From contig JAFYVL010000079.1 in NCBI GenBank assembly GCA_017549125.1, positions 1-56,495 of the forward strand: DNA of 56,495 nt, given 5' to 3'. A model generated the notes under the pieces. That model saw nothing but the letters and a program-made list of their open reading frames with translations, did no database searches and was not told the origin of the DNA. Source of the DNA: Oscillospiraceae bacterium (lineage in GTDB: Bacteria > Bacillota > Clostridia > Oscillospirales > Oscillospiraceae). Below, in pieces: positions 36,501 to 44,112 of the stretch. Position 1 is the first letter of the stretch, and the number at the start of each line of letters is the position of its first letter. Made by a program: the position numbers and the translations under genes.

Positions 36501-39500
36501 CGGTTCTGTAGGGCTTGCTGGCATTGCCGGAGGCATTGTAGTAGAACTTAATATTCAGCTCGTTCTGCAGAGTCTGGTTGGTCTGCATGACCACATCCTG
36601 CATGCTGTTGGCACTACTGCCCAGCACCATCTTTGCCACATCTGCGCCACGGGCTTCCATTTCCTTGGCCAGGGCAACACCCTCCGCCTCGGTCAGAGAA
36701 ACACCGATATGGGCAGACATGAGAACCTCAGCACCCATGTCATGGAACTCCTGGATCAGCGCCTTCTGCTGAGCGATCACATCGGGGTTCATGGACACTT
36801 CATTGGGATTTGCGCTTTCAAACACAGTACCAGCCAGGGTTGCACGGGAATCGGCATCGAAGGTATTCATAGGAATATCCACAATGGCAAAACCGGCACG
36901 AACGGCCTCCTTCATCAGCTCCACACGGTATTCCCGGTTGCTCTCATCGCCGTAGGCAATGGCCATCACAGGATAGTCGGTGCAATCTGCGATTTTCTTG
37001 AAGGACTCGTAGTTGCGATACTGGGAACTCAGAGAGGTCAAATGCACATTGAAAGCGGTTGCGCCGTCAGCCTCCATCTTTGCGATGGCGGCAATGACCT
37101 GATCGGGAGTGGAACGCTTCACACTACCGTTGAGCAGAGGTGCTTTCTGGGTGGTGTACTTGGTGGTATCTACCTGGGTATCATCCACCAGCGCATTGCC
37201 CTCGGCATCGGTAATGGTCACGGGAACAGCGACGATCATATCGTCCACGATCACGGATGCCGCATAAGCATTGGCGGTGAAGGTGGAAGGTACGGTCACA
37301 TACTGGCTGGCATCCAGCTGCGCCACATTGCCGTACTTATCAGTACCCAGCACGACCATACCGGTGGGATCAAAGCTTTCACCCAACTGGTAGGTGGTCT
37401 TGGTGGGCATCTGAGAAATGGCAATGGAAACAGGAGGCTCAGCAGGCAGCTTCTCGTTAGAACCGAAGATAGGAATGGACCAATAGCTCTTTCTGGTTCT
37501 CTCATAGTCGCCAGCCTGGACATCCTTCACATACAGGCCGTAGCCATTTTTGTTGTAGGAGGATGCAGACAGGATATTGCCATACTCCGCAGCCAGATCT
37601 ACCAGGAAGGTATAGCCTTCCTCGATAAAGTACTGTTTGCGGGTCTCAACGGTGCTGGAGATCAGGAATACCTTACCGCCCTTGGTAACAGTTGCCTGGA
37701 CAGGGTCGTTCAGATTATCCTGAATCAGATTCTGACCAATCAAGCCCTGGGGCAGATTCTGCAATTTCGCAGGATTGGAGGCATCTGCACCTCTGTCGGT
37801 GAAGGGATACACACCGTTATCCACAGCCATCAGCACACCGCCGCTGGCCTCAGTAGGCTCCATAATGGCCAACTGGTGATCGGCAAATACATAACCGCCG
37901 ATGTTATGGACAGTGGGATCCACAGGCAGCTCAGAAACGGCAACCATGTGCCAGTTGCTGTTGCCGGGAATGGTAATGGTCTCGCCGGCCTTTACGAATC
38001 TCTGGTAGATCCAATGATCCACCAGCTTGGTATACTTTGCCAGATAGAATGCGGGGGTTTCAATACGGTCGTACAGATCAATATCCAGCTCATCGGCGAT
38101 GGAATTGCCGTGACCTCTGTAAGGAGTGATCACATAGATGTAGCCGTCCTTCTTTGCGGTGAAGGAAATATCGGACTTCATCTTGTTCTGAATAAAGCTT
38201 ACGCCTGTGAATGCCTCAGGCATTTCGTAGAAGGTGTAGGTCTTGTCAGACCAGATCTTGCCGCCCAATTCCATGGTGGCAAGCTGACCTTCTGTGTGCA
38301 GGGTCAGCAGAGAATCTGCGCCCTCGGCACGGGTCACAAAGTATTCCTTCAGTTCCATACCGGTGTTGAAGCCAAAGACAGCAATATTGGCTTCACCGGT
38401 GATGGCGCTATCCAGATACAGAGCGAACTTGCCGTTCACATACAGGTACAGCTCACCGTCCACCTTCTTCAGACCCAGGGTGACATATTCGCCCTTGCCG
38501 GAGAAGTTCATGCCCTCTACGGTTTCGGTCTTAACATCGTTCCAGTTATCCACCCATGTCTCTTCGCTCATGGTGGAGGTCATAACACCCACCTTGGAAG
38601 CGGTCTTATTGGTGGTCATGTCCACATAAAAGGACTCACGGGTAGCGTCATCCTGTACCAGAATGCCGAACTTGGGATAACCGTCGTTGTTGTAGATCTC
38701 GTTTACATGTACCTTGGTTTCAAAATAGAAATCCTTAACCTCAAAATTCTTGACCCACAGGAACTCGCTCTTGCCGGAATTCACATTCACGGTGCCGACA
38801 TGGGCGCCCAGATCGCTGGACAGATCCAACTCAGCGGTGGTAAAGAAATTGAACTGAGTTCTCACAGCGCTGATCTCAGCTTCTGCTGCGTCGCCTGTCA
38901 GAACGCTGTAATTGCTTGCTGTGAATTCGGTGTTGAAGGAGAACATACCCACAGCACCGGTTTCTGCCTTGAAGCCTGCGTTGTCACGCAGTACCAAAAC
39001 ATCGTTTACATAGAAGTAGTAAGCCTGACCGTCACGAATCAGCTTCAGCTTGATGGTATCGCTGCCGGTAAAGGACATACCGGGCACTTCCACAGCCTTA
39101 GCATTTGCCCAATCATCGCCGCTGCCGGTGGGCTGGTATACAACACCAACCTGGGTGGCGGTCATATCGGTCTTCATGTCCACATAGAACTTGACCATTT
39201 CAGATGCGCCGTTCACCAGCAGACCGAACTTGGGCCATGCATCGTTATTGAGCACCTGGGACACATTGACCTGAGTCTCGAATACAAATTCATCTGTGAT
39301 CAGATCATTGATAAAGGTGTACTGGGGAGATGCGCCAAAGAAACGGATGGAGGGATTCTCGCCCTGATCGTTGGAGAAGTCCACACCGTTGGAGGTCTGG
39401 TAGTCACCGGCATTACCGAAGAAGCCCGTAGGCTCTTGCTGGAAGATCAGCTGGTACAGATAGTTAGACAGCACCTTGTAGCCCTCTTCGCTCAGATGGA

Positions 39501-42500
39501 TATTGTCGCTGACATAATAGGAAGCAACAGGATTCTTGCCATCTGCGGTGGTCATCAGATCAAACAGGTCAATGCCGGTCACATAGTCCAGGCTTGCAAC
39601 CAGTTCCTTGGACAGCTTGATAGCATCTTCGATCTTCTTGTTGGTGTATGCGCCGTTTGCATACACAGAGGGGCTGGGATTGATGTAAATATAGTAAATT
39701 TCTGCATTGGGGTTATCGGTATGGATCTTCTTCAACAGAGTTTCCAGATTTGCGGCAAACTCCTGGCCATTGTCGCCCCAAACATTGACGTCATTGTAGC
39801 CAATGTTGATGATGATGCGCTCTGCACCGAAGGGCTTTACCAGCTGATCGTAAGCCAGCAGCCAATCCCGGATGGCAGAACCGCCGATACCCACATTGTA
39901 GCCGTTTTCATACTTGGTCAGACCGGTCTGGCTTTCCCAAGTGCTCCAGAAATCCATGTAGGAGTCACCGAAAATCAGCGTGCCGCCCTTGCCGGTGCAA
40001 CCGTGCTCGGTGATGTACTCATTGTACAGGCTCTCTATGCGGCTCTGGAAGCGGCTGACATAATCGGCCTCTTCCTTGGTTGCCAGGTAAGCCTGGGCAT
40101 CTGCGCTGGAGGCAAACACCTGGGCATCCAGGTCAGAAACCAGAGCAGTTGCCACATTGGAAGCACCAAAGCCGGGGGTACTTGCGCTCATGACTGCACG
40201 GCTGCTGACATAGCAGATCTTGTCGTCGATCAGCAGAGTGATCTGACCGCCGTCTACCACCATTTCCAGATCCAGCTCGTTGCGGCTGCCGTTGACCTCA
40301 TGATGGCCGATCAGACGCCAATCGTTCCATGCGCCCTCGTTCAGACGGGACATGGTGAAGATCTGGTAGGCATTCTCCCCTACCTTCTCCAGGGCGATCA
40401 CATAGCCGTTCTGGTCGTCAGCAGTTGCCAGAATACGAGCCTGTCCCCAGGTATTGGCATTGGTCAGAGACAGGGTTGCCTTCACACGGTAGCTGGCGGC
40501 ACGAATCACTTCTGCATCCACAGCCACGGCGTCCACCATAGTATCGGTGTAGCTATTGGTAGTCAGGCTGTACTTACCAGCATCAATTTCAATAAAGTAA
40601 TCCGTAGTCAAGCTGACGCCTTCCGTATCTTCCACAGGCTGATCCTTGACCTCTACAAACAGTTCGGGGATTGCATTGTAGAATTCACGCAGATCCTTTG
40701 CGTAATCATACACATAGGCATTGATCTCATGATAGGGTGCGCAGCAGAACACAACCTGTGTACCCATCAGACCGGCAGCGGTACGGAAAGGACGGCTGGC
40801 TGCACCGGCGCAGTTATAGAAGAAGGGAACATTCAGCTCCTGCTGCAGGGTCATATTGGTCTGCAGCGTATCTTCCAGATTTGCGGTGCTTGCCAAAACG
40901 ATCTTGGCAAAATCAGCGCCACGGTTTTCCATTTCCTTTGCCAGGGCAACACCCTGGGTTTCATTCAGAGCAACACCCACATGGGCAGACATGAGAATCT
41001 CCAGATCGGGATTCATCTGACGCAGTTCTGCCATAAAGGCCTGCTGCTGAGCGATCACATCTGCATCCATGGACACTTCCTTAGGTGCAGCTGCTGCGAA
41101 GATGGTCTTACTATAGCTGGTCTTGCAGGCATCATAGGAAACGCTGAAGGTATCCATGGGGATATCCACTGCATCGAAGCCAGCCTGTACGGCCATGCGC
41201 CACAGATCCAGGCGCATTTCCAGATTGCTGTAATCACCGTAGGCCAGCGCCATCACAGGATACTCGGTGCAATCGGCGATCCGCTTCAGATTTTCCACAG
41301 TACGCTCAGACTCTGCCAAAGTGGTCAAATACACAATGAAGCCGGTTGCTCCGTCTGCCTCTTCCTTACGGATGGTGGCTACGGCCTCGGCCACAGTGCC
41401 CATAGAAATACTACCGGTCACAATGGGAGCCTTCTGTGTGGTAAAGCCGGACATATCTGCCGGTGTATAGTCGGTCAGATCCTTGCCCTCTGCATCGGTA
41501 ACGATCACGGGAATGGCGCAGATCTTGTCATTGACGATCACGGAAACTGCAGGTACGTCTGCAGACAGCACGCTGGGAGCTACCAGATACTCGTCGCTTT
41601 CCAGCACGATCTTGTTGCCCTTAGCGTCGATGCCGCTGACCACCAAACCGGTTGCATCAAAGCTTTCGCCCAGCTTGTAGGTGGTCTTGGTGGGCATTTG
41701 GGTAATTTCAATATCGGTGATACCCGCTACAGGCTCATGGGGCAGCTGCTTATCGCAGTAGAACAGCGGTACACCCCAACGACCCCAAGTAACGGTCTCG
41801 CCTTCGGTCACATCCTTTTCGTACAGCGCAAAGCCCATGGCAGCAAAGTTGCCGCCACCCAGACCTGCACCGCCCCAAGGCTCAAAGTCCAGATCCATTA
41901 CATGGCTAAAGCCTACGTCCAGATACTTCTGTCCGTTGGCTGCATTTCTGCCGATCAGATACAGCTTACCGGCCTTGGTAACGGTAGCCGTCGCACCATT
42001 CAGAGGAGCGCGGAGATAGCTCATACCAGCCATCCAATAAGGAATGGTATGGTAGTAATAGGTTGCTTCGTTGGAGAAGATCTGCTGCTTCAGCTCCACA
42101 GGCAGAGCATCATAGCTGTCAGATTCGATCACTGCCAACTGATCCTTGGCAACGGTCACGCCATTGCCGGTCAGATCCAGCTTGGTCTCAGAGCCAATGA
42201 GAACACCCCACCAAGCACCCAGCTGAATCCGCTCACCGGCGGACACCTTCAGTTCATACACCCAGGTATGGATCTTGCTATTGTAATCGGCAAAGGTCCA
42301 CTGGGGAATTTCCAGACGCTTAAAGCCATACTTGTCCAGATCCTTGGCAAAATGGCTGTCATTCCGGGGAGCGGTCACCACATACAGATAACCATTGCGG
42401 CCCACGGTCACATCCACACCGCTGTTGATGCTGCCGTAGATGTAGGACTGACCCAACAGCTGCTGGGGCATGCTGATGAAGGTGTAGGGCTTATCTTCAT

Positions 42501-44094
42501 CTGTCCAGATCTTTTCACCGATGGCTACGGTCTTCAAGGTGTTGCCATCATTGGGAATCAGCAGATCGTTCAGGTTGATCCGCTGGGCAGATACCACCAC
42601 CACAGACCAGCTGGGGTCAATGATCAAGGTCTCACCGGGATTTACCTTCCGCTCAAATACCAGAGTATCGATGGGATTGTTGTAGTTTGCAAAGCACCAA
42701 TCCGATGCAATGTTTACCTGGGTATAACCGGAGCCTTCTGCCAGAATATTATCCGGGAAGTTGCTATGGCTGGTCAAAGGGGTCATCACATACAGATAGC
42801 CACTTTGCACCACGGTCATGTCGATTCTGGTGGCGATCTTTCCAAACACGTAGGATTGACCAACCAGGGCATCCGGCACTTCCACAAAGGTGTAGCCTCT
42901 GCCGTTCCATACCTTGCCGCCCAGTTCCAGGGTTTCGATGGTATAGCTGTCACTTTCCGCCAGAATCTGATTTCTCTGCTGGTTAAAGGCCTCTGCATCG
43001 GCCTTTGCCTGGGTCAGCGCATTGGCATATTCGCTATTGTTGGCCTCTACCGTATAATCGGTCAAGGTCAGCTCTGTGCCGAAGCTAAAGAAACCGGCTA
43101 CGCCGTTTTCATCGGTCAAGTCGTTGCCAGCCAGCATCATGGTGCCATTTACATAGAAATAGTAATTGACGCCGTCACGAACCAGCTTCAAGTCCACGGT
43201 CTCGGTCTTCAGATCCAAGGGAGAATACAGAGAATTTACTGCTGCATAAGCCCAATCATCATTCTTGCCGGTGTTCTGGTGGACAGCGCCCACCTGGGAC
43301 ACCTGCTGAGCCGGTGTCATATCCAGGTAGAACTTTACCATTTCCGTCTCACCGTTAACCAGCATACCGAACTTGGGATAACCCTCATTTTCGATCACGC
43401 TGTTCACCTGAACAGTCGCCTCAAAGCTAAAGTTCTGGGTCTGCAGATCCTTGATGTAGGTATACAGGGGGGTTGCCTTGTGGGCATCCATCACCAGGCT
43501 GGGGTTCTGGCCACAATCGGTGGACAGATCGATCACGCTGCTGGTGTTGAACTTACCTGCATTGCCGAAGAAGCTGCCGAAAATGTTCTCCAAGCTCCAC
43601 AGCTTGGTCTGCTCCTCGTACTGATAGCACAGGGTTTTCACAGCTTCTTTTTGGGTGTTGCTGTAGCCGGCGGTGTACCAGGCATTGTTCACTGCCTGCA
43701 AAGCCTGCTTCATGGAAGTGGTCTGCCATTCGGTCTGAATGGTTTCACCATTCACGACCACGAAAGCATAGGCTTCCAGATTGGCTTCACCGCCACCGGC
43801 AGCCAGGATGTTCTTGACACGAATGGAGAAAGTACCATCGGTCAAGGTCTTCTGGATGGTATAGGTTCTTTCTGCGCCGCCGTTCACTCGGAAACAGAAA
43901 CCCATTTCGGTGACGGTGGAGAGGTCTCCCTCCACCGTTGCCTTAAAGCCCAGAGCATCCTTGGAAGGATCCAGGCTTACATGGGTAATCTTCAGAGTGG
44001 TATCGGCATTGCCCTGTTCCGTTGCAAATGCGGCAGGCACGAGGCTTACCAGCATTGCCAGGGTCAGAAGGAGAGCTAAAACTCTTGTCTTCAT
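33577..44094 (-). CDS. Giant secreted multidomain protein: AroD-like barrels, SGNH esterase, sialidase-like propeller
   Basis: 3,505 aa. Order: signal peptide 1-25; S-x-D-P module 35-171; LamG-like 176-352; repeat modules K1-K3 (386-785); Ig-like 793-867; AroD-like TIM barrel 884-1145; jelly-roll 1160-1335; SGNH hydrolase 1344-1552 (Ser1378 in FGDSYMD, Asp1530 and His1533 in DNIH); LamG-like 1557-1733 and 1750-1923; K4-K5 (1936-2217); Ig-like 2222-2300; second AroD-like barrel 2315-2575; K6-K8 (2585-2995); sialidase-like propeller 3020-3360 with four Asp boxes (SDDNGATW, STDKGATW, SYDGGKTW, SEDGGKTW); discoidin/CBM32-like 3375-3505. The barrels keep a His (1038, 2462) and Lys (1064, 2488) at the dehydroquinase positions. 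Probably acts outside the cell on a complex, esterified glycan. No wall anchor is seen. Preceded by a good GGGAGGTAACG site. Confidence 0.82.
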   Translation of the reverse strand: MKTRVLALLLTLAMLVSLVPAAFATEQGNADTTLKITHVSLDPSKDALGFKATVEGDLSTVTEMGFCFRVNGGAERTYTIQKTLTDGTFSIRVKNILAAGGGEANLEAYAFVVVNGETIQTEWQTTSMKQALQAVNNAWYTAGYSNTQKEAVKTLCYQYEEQTKLWSLENIFGSFFGNAGKFNTSSVIDLSTDCGQNPSLVMDAHKATPLYTYIKDLQTQNFSFEATVQVNSVIENEGYPKFGMLVNGETEMVKFYLDMTPAQQVSQVGAVHQNTGKNDDWAYAAVNSLYSPLDLKTETVDLKLVRDGVNYYFYVNGTMMLAGNDLTDENGVAGFFSFGTELTLTDYTVEANNSEYANALTQAKADAEAFNQQRNQILAESDSYTIETLELGGKVWNGRGYTFVEVPDALVGQSYVFGKIATRIDMTVVQSGYLYVMTPLTSHSNFPDNILAEGSGYTQVNIASDWCFANYNNPIDTLVFERKVNPGETLIIDPSWSVVVVSAQRINLNDLLIPNDGNTLKTVAIGEKIWTDEDKPYTFISMPQQLLGQSYIYGSINSGVDVTVGRNGYLYVVTAPRNDSHFAKDLDKYGFKRLEIPQWTFADYNSKIHTWVYELKVSAGERIQLGAWWGVLIGSETKLDLTGNGVTVAKDQLAVIESDSYDALPVELKQQIFSNEATYYYHTIPYWMAGMSYLRAPLNGATATVTKAGKLYLIGRNAANGQKYLDVGFSHVMDLDFEPWGGAGLGGGNFAAMGFALYEKDVTEGETVTWGRWGVPLFYCDKQLPHEPVAGITDIEITQMPTKTTYKLGESFDATGLVVSGIDAKGNKIVLESDEYLVAPSVLSADVPAVSVIVNDKICAIPVIVTDAEGKDLTDYTPADMSGFTTQKAPIVTGSISMGTVAEAVATIRKEEADGATGFIVYLTTLAESERTVENLKRIADCTEYPVMALAYGDYSNLEMRLDLWRMAVQAGFDAVDIPMDTFSVSYDACKTSYSKTIFAAAAPKEVSMDADVIAQQQAFMAELRQMNPDLEILMSAHVGVALNETQGVALAKEMENRGADFAKIVLASTANLEDTLQTNMTLQQELNVPFFYNCAGAASRPFRTAAGLMGTQVVFCCAPYHEINAYVYDYAKDLREFYNAIPELFVEVKDQPVEDTEGVSLTTDYFIEIDAGKYSLTTNSYTDTMVDAVAVDAEVIRAASYRVKATLSLTNANTWGQARILATADDQNGYVIALEKVGENAYQIFTMSRLNEGAWNDWRLIGHHEVNGSRNELDLEMVVDGGQITLLIDDKICYVSSRAVMSASTPGFGASNVATALVSDLDAQVFASSADAQAYLATKEEADYVSRFQSRIESLYNEYITEHGCTGKGGTLIFGDSYMDFWSTWESQTGLTKYENGYNVGIGGSAIRDWLLAYDQLVKPFGAERIIINIGYNDVNVWGDNGQEFAANLETLLKKIHTDNPNAEIYYIYINPSPSVYANGAYTNKKIEDAIKLSKELVASLDYVTGIDLFDLMTTADGKNPVASYYVSDNIHLSEEGYKVLSNYLYQLIFQQEPTGFFGNAGDYQTSNGVDFSNDQGENPSIRFFGASPQYTFINDLITDEFVFETQVNVSQVLNNDAWPKFGLLVNGASEMVKFYVDMKTDMTATQVGVVYQPTGSGDDWANAKAVEVPGMSFTGSDTIKLKLIRDGQAYYFYVNDVLVLRDNAGFKAETGAVGMFSFNTEFTASNYSVLTGDAAEAEISAVRTQFNFFTTAELDLSSDLGAHVGTVNVNSGKSEFLWVKNFEVKDFYFETKVHVNEIYNNDGYPKFGILVQDDATRESFYVDMTTNKTASKVGVMTSTMSEETWVDNWNDVKTETVEGMNFSGKGEYVTLGLKKVDGELYLYVNGKFALYLDSAITGEANIAVFGFNTGMELKEYFVTRAEGADSLLTLHTEGQLATMELGGKIWSDKTYTFYEMPEAFTGVSFIQNKMKSDISFTAKKDGYIYVITPYRGHGNSIADELDIDLYDRIETPAFYLAKYTKLVDHWIYQRFVKAGETITIPGNSNWHMVAVSELPVDPTVHNIGGYVFADHQLAIMEPTEASGGVLMAVDNGVYPFTDRGADASNPAKLQNLPQGLIGQNLIQDNLNDPVQATVTKGGKVFLISSTVETRKQYFIEEGYTFLVDLAAEYGNILSASSYNKNGYGLYVKDVQAGDYERTRKSYWSIPIFGSNEKLPAEPPVSIAISQMPTKTTYQLGESFDPTGMVVLGTDKYGNVAQLDASQYVTVPSTFTANAYAASVIVDDMIVAVPVTITDAEGNALVDDTQVDTTKYTTQKAPLLNGSVKRSTPDQVIAAIAKMEADGATAFNVHLTSLSSQYRNYESFKKIADCTDYPVMAIAYGDESNREYRVELMKEAVRAGFAIVDIPMNTFDADSRATLAGTVFESANPNEVSMNPDVIAQQKALIQEFHDMGAEVLMSAHIGVSLTEAEGVALAKEMEARGADVAKMVLGSSANSMQDVVMQTNQTLQNELNIKFYYNASGNASKPYRTASTLIGTHMVFCYAEYHESNLTTYDYISDLKAFYNTVPTLKVEEPMIKTNNGQKLDTVALGKIIWTTRDYVFTSMPEAFLGKTFVKASYGVAGETVDITVQKPGYIYVLTNAYKTDNSQAETLDEMNYTKLDMAGWKFCDFSGNSSYIWVYEKYVEPGETLQLGQWSVVIASEEKLNLDADCYKIADSDMAILQPAEGASVGNMEAGTLAFADRTYTISGMPYWLAGKNYIVGNYGAGSATATRGGVVYMITNTGSTKVDGVSMTRAAILEADGFTKVDVPAFTAISHSSFASNEFLLFKKTVAAGETVSWPSWAIPVFSGDLVLSENLAKIAPDGTTTQACKYEQNVRLFDNRTYYASGDQLEALHGKSFLYSGFDEGATGTVTEAGTVYVQIPVKNTNATYVALEEALIADGFTPVAYRSYRNNKGLPGKSLGYAQKLYQKEVAVGDVIHYGQYNLVYFDTLAAEDYYEMPSVTTAANIYNNPEVTGIQNSLYTYTPASRNWQGCPVVTITDGPNGNRLWAAWFTGGETELATGNMAVLLYSDDNGATWVDPAVAIVHPDTAAQVTKPQLWTMEDGRLWVSWSQHTGTGGFDGKMGTWAAICENPGAPTDELKWSAPQRLFDGRGNGKITVLNQGQANEEWLTTAFDWIDRNYSDVYSSTDKGATWTWKGRAEVTGSTYNNAIIVERNDGSLWMLLRQLEGNMKESFSYDGGKTWTNAQVSNIAHPNSAIYVGKTSSGKLLMINHKDFNGRNNLTAFLSEDGGKTWPYTLLLDARLGVSYPDVIEDNGTFYVVYDYDRFNTGRMYMAKITEADIKAGQLVSEGSYLKYCFASMGITGAQVSENAQKIDVSAMEMSASTNGSPASHAFDSDTDTRWCATSDAMPQWLMIDLKDVYDLEAVYIFFEQKSDWNFKIETSVDGNDWSVYSDPEAQALVDVTVSQQAQARYIRVTVESTTGGAWASIWEMEVYGNKL

Positions 44095-44112
44095 TTGCGT
44101 TACCTCCCAAAA

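Noticed and set aside
33901-44079. An open frame of almost 3,400 codons on the plus strand, opposite the giant gene
   Set aside because: It is in codon-to-codon register with the minus-strand gene. It stays open only because that gene avoids TTA, CTA and TCA codons. The translation shows no domains, while the minus strand has a signal peptide, clear domains and a ribosome binding site.
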